Numbered from the stretch's first letter, positions 31,217-40,832 are shown. The stretch is DNA of 64,000 nucleotides from an uncultured Muribaculaceae bacterium (GCA_910587185.1 CAJULY010000012.1:17686-81685); one strand, 5' to 3'. Numbers and translations: made by a program. Notes: a model not told the origin generated them from the letters alone.

Positions 31217-33418
31217 ATGACAGCAGCCATGGCCATTCCGGCCACACACCCTCTTGTATCGTCGCCGGTGCTCATCTTCCTGATAGTGCTGGCGGTGATT
31301 CTTCTCGTGCCATTGCTGCTCAACAAGATTAAGGTGCCCCATGTCATCGGCATGATTCTCGCCGGAATGGCGTTGGGGCCTTATGGATTCAACGTGCTCG
31401 CCCGCGACATGAGTTTCGAGGTTTTCGGGCAGGTCGGACTGCTTTATCTTATGTTCCTGGCGGGTGTGGAGATCGACATGTATCACCTCAAGCGAAATCT
31501 GCGACGGGGTGTTGTCTTCGGCATGTTCACCTTTCTGGTTCCGCTGGCCATTGGAGCGCTCTCGAGTGTGGTATTCCTTAAATTCGACTTGCTGACATCG
31601 ATGTTGCTGGCATCGATGTTCGCCTCCCACACTCTGCTCGCTTATCCTGTGGTGTCGCGCTTCGGACTGACCACAAACCGGGCCGTCGTCATAGCCATTG
31701 CGGGGACCATCTTTACCGTCCTCGGCTCCCTGATGGTGCTTGCGGGCGCCGTCAGCGTGGCCCGCGACGGCAATTTCAGCGCCGTCACCATTCTCCGGCT
31801 TGCGGGCGGACTGATTCTCTACTGTATAATAGGTGTCTATGCCTATCCGCGTCTGACCCGCTGGTTTTTCCGGCGCTACAACGACTCCATAGCCCAGTTC
31901 GTCTATATCCTCGCCATGGTGTTCCTGGCGGCGGAAACAGCCGTGTGGATTGGAATAGAAGGCGTGTTCGGCGCATTCTTCGCCGGTATCGTCCTCAACC
32001 GGTTCATCCCGGCCCGTTCCCCCCTGATGGGGCGAATAGAGTTTGTCGGCAATGCACTTTTTATCCCCTATTTCCTTATTGGTGTCGGGATGCTTATCAA
32101 CGTGAAGGCTCTTTTCGCCGGATGGGATTCGCTCTACGTCGCCCTCGTGATGAGCATTACGGCCATGGCCGGAAAATGGCTCGCCGCTTTCTTCACCCAG
32201 AAAACTTTCAGAATGCTTCCGGTTGAACGTTCCATGATGTATCAGCTCTCTAACGCCCACACGGCCGTGGCGCTCGCTGTGGTCACCATAGGCTACAGAA
32301 TGGACATCTTCAACGAAGCGGTGCTTGACGGAACGGTGGTCATGATTCTCGTGACCTGCACCGTCTCCTCCATAGGCACGGCCCGCGCCGCCCAGCGGCT
32401 GAAGCTCATGACCATGTCAGACACTCCCGCGATCGATCCCGAGCAGGCCAAGGAAGAAAAAGAGAAAATCAACACCCTCATTCCCATTGTCAATCCGCTG
32501 ACTGCTCCGGAGCTGGTGAATCTGGCTCTAATGATCCACAACGTGAAGCCCGGCGGTCACAACCGTTTCTATGCGCTTCATGTCAGGAACGACAACTCGG
32601 CTTCTTCCCGTTCGCTGGGAGAGCGCTCTCTCGATGTGGCCGAGCAGACGGCCGCAAGCATAGATGTTCCTCTCCAGACCATAGAGCGCTATGACCTGAA
32701 CTTCATCACCGGCGTACTGAACACCATGGAGGAACGTGACATAAACGAGGTTGTCATCGGCCTCCACCGCCGCACCACCGTTGCCGACTCTTTCTTCGGA
32801 GAAAAATTAACCCGTCTGCTCAAATCGACCTACAGGATGATTGTCATATCGCGTTGCTATATCCCGGTCAACACGGCCAGGCGCGTCGTGGTGGCGGTGC
32901 CTGACAAAGCCGAGTTCGAGACGGGATTCGTGCGCTGGGTCAAATGCATCGGAAATCTCGGGCAGCAGCTCGGATGCCGCACGGTATTCTTCACTTCCGA
33001 GGCAACGCGCGACGCCATAGAAGCCGTGCTTAAACAGCGGCGCTTCAACATACGCCACGATTACCGGATAATGGACACATGGGACGATATTGTACTTCTC
33101 GCAAACAAAATCATCGACGATGACATTTTCGTCGTCGTATGCGCCCGCACCACTTCCGTTTCCTACAATTCAGGCATGGCTTCGCTGCCTGAGTTCCTTC
33201 AGAAATATTTCGCCCACAACAATCTGATCGCCATCTATCCCGAGCAGTTCGGCGCCGAGGCAGTGGTTCCGACCACGATGGGCGATGCCATCAATGCCGA
33301 TGTGGAGATGATGCCGTCGGCCGTCTGGATAAAGATCACGCTCTACATCCGCAGACTTCACGAACTGAAACGCCGCATATTCAACGGCAAGAACCATCCC
33401 CGGAAACTCGATCTCTGA
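31217..33418 (+). CDS. CPA2-type cation:proton antiporter with C-terminal universal-stress-like region
   Basis: A 733-residue protein. Residues 20-395 form 12 or so membrane helices of the Kef/NhaP (CPA2) type, with LLYLMFLAGVEIDMY near 75-89 and AGIVLNRFIPARSPL near 256-270. A soluble C-terminal half from about 400 holds two regions that look like universal stress protein domains (GGHNRFYALHVRN, then RRVVVAVPDKAEFETGFVRW). It should exchange Na+ or K+ for protons in the inner membrane; the stress domains may sense nucleotides. No regulatory TrkA-N (RCK) domain was recognised. Confidence 0.9.
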   Translation: MTAAMAIPATHPLVSSPVLIFLIVLAVILLVPLLLNKIKVPHVIGMILAGMALGPYGFNVLARDMSFEVFGQVGLLYLMFLAGVEIDMYHLKRNLRRGVVFGMFTFLVPLAIGALSSVVFLKFDLLTSMLLASMFASHTLLAYPVVSRFGLTTNRAVVIAIAGTIFTVLGSLMVLAGAVSVARDGNFSAVTILRLAGGLILYCIIGVYAYPRLTRWFFRRYNDSIAQFVYILAMVFLAAETAVWIGIEGVFGAFFAGIVLNRFIPARSPLMGRIEFVGNALFIPYFLIGVGMLINVKALFAGWDSLYVALVMSITAMAGKWLAAFFTQKTFRMLPVERSMMYQLSNAHTAVALAVVTIGYRMDIFNEAVLDGTVVMILVTCTVSSIGTARAAQRLKLMTMSDTPAIDPEQAKEEKEKINTLIPIVNPLTAPELVNLALMIHNVKPGGHNRFYALHVRNDNSASSRSLGERSLDVAEQTAASIDVPLQTIERYDLNFITGVLNTMEERDINEVVIGLHRRTTVADSFFGEKLTRLLKSTYRMIVISRCYIPVNTARRVVVAVPDKAEFETGFVRWVKCIGNLGQQLGCRTVFFTSEATRDAIEAVLKQRRFNIRHDYRIMDTWDDIVLLANKIIDDDIFVVVCARTTSVSYNSGMASLPEFLQKYFAHNNLIAIYPEQFGAEAVVPTTMGDAINADVEMMPSAVWIKITLYIRRLHELKRRIFNGKNHPRKLDL

Positions 33419-33431
33419 AAACGATACCCAC

Positions 33432-33463
33432 AAAAAAAAGGGCCCGCGGAAAACCGCAGGCCC
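33432..33463 (-). terminator. Terminator for fbaA
   Basis: GGGCCCGCGG (33440-33449) pairs with CCGCAGGCCC (33454-33463) with one mismatch and an AAAA loop. On the minus strand it is followed by CTTTTTTTTG, a clear intrinsic terminator after fbaA, 36 bp beyond its stop. Confidence 0.85.
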
Positions 33464-33498
33464 GAATCTTCTATAATCTATCTTATCTTGCGATCGGC

Positions 33499-34500
33499 TT
33501 ATTCAGCTTTGCCGTTTGAGCCGAGCACGTTTTCGATCTTGTGCTTGTAGAGACGTTCCATTTCGTCGCGGGCCGGACCGAGGTATTTGCGGGGGTCGAA
33601 TTCACCCGGTTTGTCATGGAATACCTTACGGATAGCGGCTGTCATGGCGAGACGGCTGTCAGAGTCGATGTTGATCTTGCAGACAGCGCTCTTGGCTGCT
33701 TTGCGGAGTTCCTCTTCGGGGATACCGATTGCATCGGGAAGCTTGCCGCCGTACTCGTTGATGATGTCAACATATTCCTGGGGAACAGAGCTTGATCCGT
33801 GGAGCACGATGGGGAAGCCGGGGAGTTTCTCCATAACTGCGTCAAGCACGTCGAATGCCAAGGGAGGGGGAACGAGCTTGCCGGTCTTCGGGTCGCGGGT
33901 GCACTGCTCGGGAGTGAACTTGTAGGCACCATGGGAAGTACCGATAGAGATAGCGAGAGAGTCGCAGCCTGTGCGGGTTGCGAAGTCGATAACCTCTTCG
34001 GGGTCGGTGTAGGTGTGGTGGTCAGAAGAAACCTCGTCCTCAACGCCGGCGAGCACGCCGAGTTCACCTTCGACAGTCACGTCATACTGGTGAGCGTAGT
34101 CAACGACTTTCTTTGTGAGAGCCACGTTTTCCTCATAGGGAAGATGAGAACCGTCGATCATCACTGAAGAGAAACCGTTGTCGATGCAGGATTTGCAGAG
34201 TTCGAAGCTGTCACCATGGTCGAGATGGAGGCAGATCTGGGGATGTTCCCAGCCGAGTTCCTTGGCGTAAGCCACAGCACCCTGTGCCATGTAGCGGAGC
34301 AGAGTAGCGTTGGCGTAGTTGCGGGCGCCTTTGGAAACCTGAAGGATAACGGGAGATTTTTCTTCAGCAGCGGCTTTGATGATAGCCTGCAGCTGCTCCA
34401 TGTTGTTGAAGTTGAAAGCAGGGATGGCATATCCGCCCTTGATTGCCTTGGCAAACATCTCGCGGGTGTTGACCAAGCCTAATTCTTTGTAACTTACCAT
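33499..34500 (-). CDS. fbaA: Class II fructose-bisphosphate aldolase
   Basis: A 333-residue class II aldolase, splitting fructose 1,6-bisphosphate to DHAP and glyceraldehyde 3-phosphate in glycolysis with zinc. Conserved pieces are LHLDHGDSFELC near 91-102 (zinc ligand His), GELGVLAGVEDE near 144-155, ISIGTSHGAYKF near 186-197 and PIVLHGSSSVPQEY near 230-243. The start is preceded by a TATATTTG box. The gene is monocistronic with its own terminator. Confidence 0.96.
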   Translation of the reverse strand: MVSYKELGLVNTREMFAKAIKGGYAIPAFNFNNMEQLQAIIKAAAEEKSPVILQVSKGARNYANATLLRYMAQGAVAYAKELGWEHPQICLHLDHGDSFELCKSCIDNGFSSVMIDGSHLPYEENVALTKKVVDYAHQYDVTVEGELGVLAGVEDEVSSDHHTYTDPEEVIDFATRTGCDSLAISIGTSHGAYKFTPEQCTRDPKTGKLVPPPLAFDVLDAVMEKLPGFPIVLHGSSSVPQEYVDIINEYGGKLPDAIGIPEEELRKAAKSAVCKINIDSDSRLAMTAAIRKVFHDKPGEFDPRKYLGPARDEMERLYKHKIENVLGSNGKAE

Positions 34501-34541
34501 AGGTTATGAATATATTTTTGATTAAGAAAGTATTTCCAGTG

Positions 34542-34549
34542 CAAATATA
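34542..34549 (-). promoter_or_regulatory. Possible -7 box for fbaA
   Basis: TATATTTG on the minus strand lies 41 bp before the fbaA start. A TTG is not found at the standard -33 distance. Confidence 0.45.
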
Positions 34550-34648
34550 ACAAAATTTCGCCGATAAACCGCATGGTGAAAAGCTCATTTTAAGAGTTTA
34601 TTTAATATCTCTAAGATTCTTTTCACCACCGCGTGGGGCCGGAGAGAA

Positions 34649-35431
34649 TCATTTGCGCAGATGAACGTAGGCGTTGACCGCTCCGACAAGCAGCGCGCCC
34701 CCTATGATATTGCCTATAGTGGCCGGAACGAGATTGTCGGCGACAAACTGCCAGACGGTAACATCGGCGCCTTCCATCATGCCGAGGGGAATGAAAAACA
34801 TATTGGCTATGCAGTGCTCATATCCGAGAGCCACAAACGCCATGACCGGCAGAAAACATCCGAGGGCCTTCTCCAGCAGGGTGTGGCCGGCAAGGGCGAG
34901 CCACACTGCAAGACATACGCACCAGTTGGCGCCGATGCCCTTGACCAGACAGACCATCCATGGGAGCGAACACTTCGCTTCGGCGATCCCTATGATCGCC
35001 GAATGATACGGGTCAGCCTTGGTAAGCCCGGCATAATACACCAGAAGCCACGTAAACAGAAGGGCGCCGGCGAAATTGGCCATATAGACCATTGTCCAGT
35101 TGGAAGCTATTTTCTTCCATCCGTAATGGCCTTTCATGCAGGCCGGCACCAGCAGTGCGTTGTTTCCGGTGAAAAGTTCAGCTCCGAGCACAACAACGAG
35201 AATAAGGCCTATTGGAAAGACAAGACCGCTCATGAGTTTCTGCATCGCGGGGTTGCCCGAGGTTATCTCCGGAAAGCCGAACCCGACGATCAGCGACAGA
35301 ACGCCGCCGAATGCGATGAATGCGCCTGCCTGAATCGCCTGGACTGCGACCCGCCATGCAGGCATCGACGTTTTGTTTTTTCCGACGGCAAGAGTGAAGT
35401 CCGTGATCTCCTTGGGTGTTCTGATATCCAT
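34649..35431 (-). CDS. Formate/nitrite transporter family protein
   Basis: A 260-residue FocA/NirC-type channel protein with six membrane helices. Conserved patterns are FIAFGGVLSLIVG near 34-46, GAELFTGNNALL near 83-94, GIGANWCVCLAVWLALAG near 165-182, and NMFFIPLGMMEGA near 210-222. It is an inner-membrane pentameric channel that moves formate or nitrite; which one cannot be told, though formate is plausible in an anaerobe. It is monocistronic and has a well-formed promoter. Confidence 0.93.
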   Translation of the reverse strand: MDIRTPKEITDFTLAVGKNKTSMPAWRVAVQAIQAGAFIAFGGVLSLIVGFGFPEITSGNPAMQKLMSGLVFPIGLILVVVLGAELFTGNNALLVPACMKGHYGWKKIASNWTMVYMANFAGALLFTWLLVYYAGLTKADPYHSAIIGIAEAKCSLPWMVCLVKGIGANWCVCLAVWLALAGHTLLEKALGCFLPVMAFVALGYEHCIANMFFIPLGMMEGADVTVWQFVADNLVPATIGNIIGGALLVGAVNAYVHLRK

Positions 35432-35459
35432 AAAATGAATGTTTTTTCGGTTTCAGTCA

Positions 35460-35490
35460 CAAAATTACTCATTTTTCCCGCAAACAACAA
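35460..35490 (-). promoter_or_regulatory. Bacteroidota-type promoter for the formate/nitrite channel
   Basis: On the minus strand TTG (complement of 35488-35490) and TAATTTTG (complement of 35460-35467) are separated by 20 bp. The start near 35454 leaves a leader of about 23 nt. The -33 abuts the hpf terminator hairpin. Confidence 0.7.
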
Positions 35491-35518
35491 GCCGGCGCCC
35501 CCTCTAAGGGACACCGGC
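35481..35518 (-). terminator. Probable terminator for xerC-hpf
   Basis: On the minus strand GCCGGTGTCCC pairs imperfectly with GGGGGCGCCGGC across 35491-35518, followed by TTGTTGTTTG. It lies 41 bp after the hpf stop. The T tract is interrupted, and the same bases carry the -33 of the next promoter. Confidence 0.5.
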
Positions 35519-35559
35519 AGGCAATATCATCGTTTATGTTGTTCTATGTGACGGACCGA

Positions 35560-35853
35560 TTATTTCTTGTCCTTGATTTTTTCGAGCTGTCGCTCAATCG
35601 CTTCCAGGCAGAGGTCTATTCCTTCCTCGAAAGTATCGGCGGTCTTGGTCGCCACCTGTTCTCCATCGTGAGGCACGATCACCTTTACACGGGTCTCTTT
35701 GTTCATGGCGGTTTCGGGTTTGACCACTCTCAGTACAACATCGATATAATCTATCGTAGGAAAGCGACGCATCAGCTTGTCGGCTTTTTTGTTAACGAAC
35801 TGGGTGAGTTTCTCACTAACATCGAAATGGATGCCTTGAATTCTTACTTCCAT
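35560..35853 (-). CDS. hpf: Ribosome hibernation-promoting factor, short form
   Basis: A 97-residue HPF/RaiA-type protein beginning MEVRIQGIHFDVSEKLTQFV. It has the beta-alpha-beta-beta-beta-alpha fold pattern of the family, with MNKETRVKVIVP near 54-65 and LCLEAIERQLEKIKDKK at the end. It binds the 30S subunit in stationary phase to make inactive ribosomes; short forms lack the dimerising C-terminal domain. It begins 2 bp after xerC, a pairing common in Bacteroidota. Confidence 0.92.
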   Translation of the reverse strand: MEVRIQGIHFDVSEKLTQFVNKKADKLMRRFPTIDYIDVVLRVVKPETAMNKETRVKVIVPHDGEQVATKTADTFEEGIDLCLEAIERQLEKIKDKK

Positions 35854-35855
35854 GG

Positions 35856-36767
35856 TTATCCTCCTTTGTTTTGTGCACGTGGATGTGCGAGTTGATAATT
35901 TTGTTTTAATTCACGAAATGATATATGTGTATATACCTGTGTGGTCGAGAGTGACTGATGTCCGAGGAGCTGCTGCACCGAAGCGAGCCGCGCCCCGTTG
36001 TTAAGAAGATCCGTGGCGAATGAATGGCGCATCACGTGGGGACTCATCCTGGATGCGTGGACATTCTCCTCCATGGCCCGGTGAACTATGTTATAGACCA
36101 GTTTTCGGTAAAGCGGTTCGCCGGACGGCCTGACAAAGAACGATTCGCAGCGAGGCCCTGCTGTGGCCTCACGCACTCGCCGGTAATCGTCGATCAAATC
36201 AGAGAGCTCTGTCCCGAAAGGAACTATACGCTCTTTATTACGCTTTCCGAGCACTTTTAGTTCACCCTTGACCGTATCGACATCGGCATCTTTAAGGCCC
36301 GTCAGTTCCGAGCAGCGCAGCCCGGTGGAATAGAACATATCGAGAATCAGCGCGTTACGCAGATCTGTAAAATCACCGGACTCCGCTCTGCTCTCCATCG
36401 CGTCGATCATGGCCATAGTCTCTTCCTGCCGGACATATACCGGCAGCTGACGCTTCTGACGGGGAATCACGAGCTCCGCCGCCGGATTGTCGCCCATTCC
36501 GTGGACACGCATCATGTAACGGAAAAATGCCCGGAGCGCCTGAACCTTTCTGCGCACAGTCCTGGCCGATGCGCCTTCACGCGACAGACTGGCCAGCCAA
36601 AGACGCAGATCTGACACCGATGTACTCTCGGGACGCAACTCATACCGGCCCCCGGAGGTGGCATACTCCTCCCACTGGCGGAGATCGCGGCCGTATGCTT
36701 CGACTGTCAGGGCCGACAATCCGAGTTCGTTGCTCATATATTTCAGAAACGCATCTATCATGGTCAT
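35856..36767 (-). CDS. xerC: Tyrosine recombinase XerC
   Basis: A 303-residue tyrosine recombinase. The N-terminal SAM-like core-binding domain covers about 1-90. The catalytic residues are visible: Arg in YSTGLRCSEL near 150, Lys in VLGKRNKE, His-x-x-Arg in SPHVMRHSFATDLL near 245-258, a second His in LLGHQSLSTTQVYTH and the nucleophile Tyr in VYTHI near 283. It resolves chromosome dimers at dif with XerD. Starts at 36767 and 36761 (ATG) are equivalent. It is followed by hpf and is divergent from fucI. A -7 box, TATCTTTG, lies at 36928-36935. Confidence 0.93.
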   Translation of the reverse strand: MTMIDAFLKYMSNELGLSALTVEAYGRDLRQWEEYATSGGRYELRPESTSVSDLRLWLASLSREGASARTVRRKVQALRAFFRYMMRVHGMGDNPAAELVIPRQKRQLPVYVRQEETMAMIDAMESRAESGDFTDLRNALILDMFYSTGLRCSELTGLKDADVDTVKGELKVLGKRNKERIVPFGTELSDLIDDYRRVREATAGPRCESFFVRPSGEPLYRKLVYNIVHRAMEENVHASRMSPHVMRHSFATDLLNNGARLASVQQLLGHQSLSTTQVYTHISFRELKQNYQLAHPRAQNKGG

Positions 36768-36927
36768 GTGTGCGCCGGGCCTTTTATGGCATCCCGAATG
36801 TTCGCAGCCGCAAGTTAAGACCTTTTCCCGACAATTCCAAATTCCGCCCGTTCTTTTTCATCTGTTTTACAACAGCTGTTCCGACATCTGACCGCAGACA
36901 GAGAATAAAATTCCGTATAAAAAATTG

Positions 36928-36935
36928 CAAAGATA
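36928..36935 (-). promoter_or_regulatory. Possible -7 box for xerC-hpf
   Basis: TATCTTTG on the minus strand matches the consensus. If used, the leader before xerC is about 155 nt and contains no gene I recognise; a rpsU gene, often here in relatives, is absent. Confidence 0.4.
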
Positions 36936-36969
36936 TGGATTAACATACTCTTTATTGAAATTATTTGAT

Positions 36970-36977
36970 TAAATTTG
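36970..36977 (+). promoter_or_regulatory. Possible -7 box for the fuc operon
   Basis: TAAATTTG lies 43 bp before the fucI start. A TTG at the usual -33 distance is not seen, which may mean the promoter needs an activator. It faces the minus-strand box at 36928-36935. Confidence 0.45.
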
Positions 36978-37020
36978 AGGATTAAAACCAACAAAGTACA
37001 TCCGTATAATCAAAATCTAC

Positions 37021-38796
37021 ATGAAAACTTATCCTAAGATTGGAATTCGCCCCACCATTGACGGTCGTCAGGGTGGAGTTCGTGAAAGCCTCGAAGGCAA
37101 GACAATGGCACTCGCGCAGGCAGTGGCCGATCTCATCACCAAAAATCTCCGCTATCCTGACGGCACTCCCGTTCAGTGTGTCATCGCCGACAGCACCATA
37201 GGCCGTGTGGCCGAAACAGCCGCATGTGCCGAAAAATTCGAAAGAGAAGGCGTTGGAGCTACTATTACCGTCACCTCATGCTGGTGCTACGGCGCGGAAA
37301 CCATGGACATGAACCCCTACTGGCCCAAGGCTGTCTGGGGCTTCAACGGAACGGAGCGACCCGGAGCCGTCTATCTGGCCGCCGTGCTCGCCGCACATGC
37401 CCAGAAAGGACTGCCCGCATTCGGAATCTACGGTCATGACGTGCAGGATCTGGACGACAATACCATTCCCGCCGACGTTGCCGAAAAGCTCCTCCGCTTC
37501 GCCCGCGCCGCTGTCGCCGTCGCTTGCATGCGTGGCCAGAGCTACCTCTCAATCGGCTCAATGTGCATGGGTATAGCCGGCTCGATCGTCGATCCGAATT
37601 TCTTCCAGGAATATCTCGGAATGCGCAACGAAAGCATCGACGAGACCGAAATCCTGCGCCGCATGGATGAGGGCATCTATGACCACGAAGAATTCAAGAA
37701 GGCCATGGAATGGACCGAAAAATATTGCAAGATCAACGAAGGCGATGACTTCAAGAACCGTCCCGAAAAGCGCAAGACACGCGAGGAAAAAGACGCCGAC
37801 TGGGAATTTATCGTGAAGATGACCCTCATTGTCCGCGACCTCATGAAGGGCAATCCCAAACTCAAGGAAATGGGATTCAAGGAAGAATCTCTGGGCCACC
37901 ACGCCATTGCCGCCGGATTCCAGGGACAGCGCCAGTGGACCGACTGGAAGCCAAACGGCGACTACACCGAAGCCCTCATGAACACTTCCTTTGACTGGAA
38001 CGGCATTCGCGAAGCTTTCGTGCTTGCCACCGAAAACGACGCATGCAACGGCATCGCGATGCTCTTCGGCCATCTTCTGACAGGCATGGGCCAGATGTTC
38101 TCCGATGTCCGCACATACTGGAGTCCCGAAGCAGTGAAACGTGTCACCGGCAAAGAGCTCACCGGACGCGCTTCCGGAGGTATCATCCACCTCATCAATT
38201 CCGGTGCCACAACTCTTGACGCCACCGGCGCAAGCGTCAACGCACAGGGCGAACCCTGCATGAAACCCTCATGGGAAATGACCGAGACCGACGTGGAGAA
38301 CTGCCTGAAGGCAACCACATGGTATCCCGCAGACCGCGACTATTTCCGCGGCGGCGGCTTCTCGTCAAACTTCCTGACCAAGGGCGGAATGCCTGTCACC
38401 ATGATGCGCCTCAACCTCGTCAAAGGCCTCGGACCGGTTCTCCAGCTCGCCGAAGGCTGGACCGTTGACATCGACCCGGAAATCAACGCCATTCTCGACA
38501 AACGCACCGACCCGACATGGCCTACCACATGGTTCGTGCCCCGTCTCTGCGACAAACCCGCATTCAAGGATGTCTATTCAGTCATGAACAACTGGGGTGC
38601 AAACCACGGCGCAATCTCCTACGGACACATCGGCCGCGACCTCATCACTCTCGCTTCAATCCTCCGTATCCCCGTCTGCATGCACAACATACCTGACGAC
38701 GACATATTCCGTCCCTCGGCTTGGAACGCTTTCGGCATGGAAAAAGAAGGCTCCGACTTCCGCGCATGCAAGAACTACGGTCCTATCTACAAATAA
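37021..38796 (+). CDS. fucI: L-fucose isomerase
   Basis: FucI of 591 residues, standard length, converting L-fucose to L-fuculose with Mn2+. It starts MKTYPKIGIRPTIDGRQGGV, the family signature, and has SCWCYGAETMDM near 88-99 and NGTERPGAVYLAAVLAAH near 110-127, with the acidic metal ligands later in the protein. Catalytic and metal residues appear intact. It is the first gene of a complete fucose operon, 17 bp before the aldolase gene. D-arabinose isomerisation is a known side activity of the family. Confidence 0.97.
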   Translation: MKTYPKIGIRPTIDGRQGGVRESLEGKTMALAQAVADLITKNLRYPDGTPVQCVIADSTIGRVAETAACAEKFEREGVGATITVTSCWCYGAETMDMNPYWPKAVWGFNGTERPGAVYLAAVLAAHAQKGLPAFGIYGHDVQDLDDNTIPADVAEKLLRFARAAVAVACMRGQSYLSIGSMCMGIAGSIVDPNFFQEYLGMRNESIDETEILRRMDEGIYDHEEFKKAMEWTEKYCKINEGDDFKNRPEKRKTREEKDADWEFIVKMTLIVRDLMKGNPKLKEMGFKEESLGHHAIAAGFQGQRQWTDWKPNGDYTEALMNTSFDWNGIREAFVLATENDACNGIAMLFGHLLTGMGQMFSDVRTYWSPEAVKRVTGKELTGRASGGIIHLINSGATTLDATGASVNAQGEPCMKPSWEMTETDVENCLKATTWYPADRDYFRGGGFSSNFLTKGGMPVTMMRLNLVKGLGPVLQLAEGWTVDIDPEINAILDKRTDPTWPTTWFVPRLCDKPAFKDVYSVMNNWGANHGAISYGHIGRDLITLASILRIPVCMHNIPDDDIFRPSAWNAFGMEKEGSDFRACKNYGPIYK

Positions 38797-38813
38797 TCTA
38801 ACCTCTGAATAAA

Positions 38814-39455
38814 ATGAACGAAATCACTCAAGAACAGATAGAGGAATTTGTCAGACAGGCACGTCGAGTCGGCGACCACGGTCTGACAATCTGCTCGAGC
38901 GGCAATCTTTCATGGCGCATCGGCGACAAGGTGCTTCTCTCAGGCACCGGCTCATGGGTGCCAGAACTCACCCCCGACCGCGTGGCTGTCGTAAGCCTCG
39001 CCGACGGGACATCGCTCAACGGCGTACGACCCACCATGGAATCGACATTCCATCTGGGAGTTCTTCGCGAGCGTCCTGAAATCAACGTCGTTCTCCATTT
39101 CCAGAGCCCCTACGCCACCTGTCTGGCTTGCCGCAAGGATCTGCCCGAGACGCTCAACTTCACCGCAGAAGTCCCCCTCCATGTGGGAGACACCATTCCG
39201 GCCATCCCCTTCCTGCGTCCCGGCTCCAAGGAGCTGGCCGAGGCTGTGGTGGCCGCGATGAAAGACCACAACTCCATCCTTCTGAAGAAGCACGGACAGG
39301 TAACCTGCGGAAAGGACTTCAACCAGGCTCTCGAGCGCGCCATGTTCTTCGAAATGGCAGCCCACATCGCCGTTGTCAACGGAAGCAACATCGATCCGCT
39401 GACCCCGGCCGAGATTGACTCTCTGGAAGAATATTTCCTCGGCAAAAAACATTAA
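38814..39455 (+). CDS. fucA: L-fuculose-phosphate aldolase, class II
   Basis: A 213-residue aldolase of the class II/AraD family. It has the substrate pocket segment SSGNLSWRIGDK near 27-38, the zinc-site His in LHFQSPYATC near 93-102, and HGQVTCGKDFNQALERA near 160-176. It splits L-fuculose 1-phosphate to DHAP and L-lactaldehyde. It lies between fucI and the kinase, 3 bp before the latter, so the operon position supports fuculose rather than rhamnulose or ribulose phosphate as substrate. Confidence 0.92.
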   Translation: MNEITQEQIEEFVRQARRVGDHGLTICSSGNLSWRIGDKVLLSGTGSWVPELTPDRVAVVSLADGTSLNGVRPTMESTFHLGVLRERPEINVVLHFQSPYATCLACRKDLPETLNFTAEVPLHVGDTIPAIPFLRPGSKELAEAVVAAMKDHNSILLKKHGQVTCGKDFNQALERAMFFEMAAHIAVVNGSNIDPLTPAEIDSLEEYFLGKKH

Positions 39456-39458
39456 GGC

Positions 39459-40832
39459 ATGAAGACCGCAACTTTTCTCGCGGTTGACTTCGGAGCCGGG
39501 AGTGGCCGCGTGATCGCGGGCACTCTCAGCCCCGAGGGTCAGCTGACATTCAAGGAGATCCACCGTTTTTCCAATTCTCCGGAAAAGCGCGGCGGACTCA
39601 TGCGGTGGGATTTCGCCCGTCTGCATTCCGAGATGCGCGCCGGTCTGAAGAAAGCCGCCCGGGAGTGTGACGGCATAGTCGGAATAGGAGTCGATACGTG
39701 GGGCGTTGACTTCGGGCTTATCGGGCCTGAGGGTCAGCTCGTGGAGGACCCAATCTGCTATCGCGAGACGGTCTGGGAACCGATGATCTCAAAGCTCGAG
39801 ACACTCGTGAGCCCCGAAAGCCTGTATGCCAGGTGCGGACTCCAGCCCATGGCCATAAACTCCATCTACCGCCTTATGTGGATGGCCGGAGAAGGCGTGG
39901 ATTTCTCTGACAAAAAAATTCTTTTCATGCCCGATCTCTTCAACTACTTCCTGACCGGAGTGGCCGTCAACGAATACACCATGGCCTCCACCTCAGGCCT
40001 TCTCGTGGCCGAAGAACGCAACTGGAACCATCCGCTCATGCGTAAGGCCGGAGTTCCTTTCGCCTCCCTGTGCCCCGTGGTGAAACCGGGCCACAATCTG
40101 GGCCCCGTGACCTCCGAAGTGGCCCGTGACCTCGGATTGCCCGAAACGGCAAGCGTGATCGCCGTTGGCGCCCACGACACGGCCAGCGCAGCTGCTGTCG
40201 TTCGTTTCGACGGCGACACCGCCTTCCTCAGCTCCGGCACATGGTCGCTTCTCGGAATCTCGCTCGACGAGCCCGTGACCACCGAAACGGCCCGTCTGTC
40301 AGGATATGCCAACGAAGGAGGAACCGAAGGAATCCTCTTCCTGCAGAACATAACCGGAATGTGGATTCTCCAGCAGCTCATGGGCCGCTGGAAAGAGCAG
40401 GGCAAGACCTACGATTTCCCCACTCTCATCCACATGGCTGAAGAAGCTTCCATCGACACCGTGTTCGACGTGGATTGCCCCGAATTCGCGGCCGCCGGCG
40501 ATATGGACACAGTCATCAGAGAGCATTGCCGCGCCCGCGGGCTCACTGTGCCGCAGACCGACGGCGAAACCGTCAGAGTCCTCCTCCAGTCGCTCGCCGC
40601 GCGCTATGCCCGCGCGCTCCGCGACCTCGAGAGCGTTACCGGCAAAGCAATGAAGAAGCTCCAGATCATTGGAGGCGGCTCACGCAATGCGCTTCTCAAC
40701 CGTCTGACCGAGGAAGCCACCGGGCTTGAAGTGGTGGCAGGGCCTGCCGAAGCGACCGCCATAGGCAATATCCTGACCCAGATCAAAGCCCTGGGTTATC
40801 CCGCTCCAAAGGAGATAATCGAAAATTTCTAA
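39459..40832 (+). CDS. FGGY-family L-fuculokinase/rhamnulokinase
   Basis: A 457-residue FGGY carbohydrate kinase. The N-terminal phosphate loop is FLAVDFGAGSGRV near 5-17; GIGVDTWGVDFGL near 75-87 and AVGAHDTASAAAVV near 231-244 bear the catalytic Asp region, and IIGGGSRNALLNRLT near 404-418 is the ATP-binding adenosine site. By sequence it looks like the RhaB side of the family; by place, between fucA and fucP, it should phosphorylate L-fuculose. Dual use on rhamnulose is possible, but no rhaA or rhaD gene is here. Confidence 0.9.
   Translation: MKTATFLAVDFGAGSGRVIAGTLSPEGQLTFKEIHRFSNSPEKRGGLMRWDFARLHSEMRAGLKKAARECDGIVGIGVDTWGVDFGLIGPEGQLVEDPICYRETVWEPMISKLETLVSPESLYARCGLQPMAINSIYRLMWMAGEGVDFSDKKILFMPDLFNYFLTGVAVNEYTMASTSGLLVAEERNWNHPLMRKAGVPFASLCPVVKPGHNLGPVTSEVARDLGLPETASVIAVGAHDTASAAAVVRFDGDTAFLSSGTWSLLGISLDEPVTTETARLSGYANEGGTEGILFLQNITGMWILQQLMGRWKEQGKTYDFPTLIHMAEEASIDTVFDVDCPEFAAAGDMDTVIREHCRARGLTVPQTDGETVRVLLQSLAARYARALRDLESVTGKAMKKLQIIGGGSRNALLNRLTEEATGLEVVAGPAEATAIGNILTQIKALGYPAPKEIIENF

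Noticed and set aside
36768..37020. rpsU (S21) upstream of xerC
   Set aside because: It is expected from gene order in relatives, but the region is too short and no S21-like reading is present on either strand.
37176..40729. Several Arg-rich plus-strand frames within the fuc operon
   Set aside because: They are +1 or +2 shadows of fucI, fucA and the kinase in GC-rich codons.
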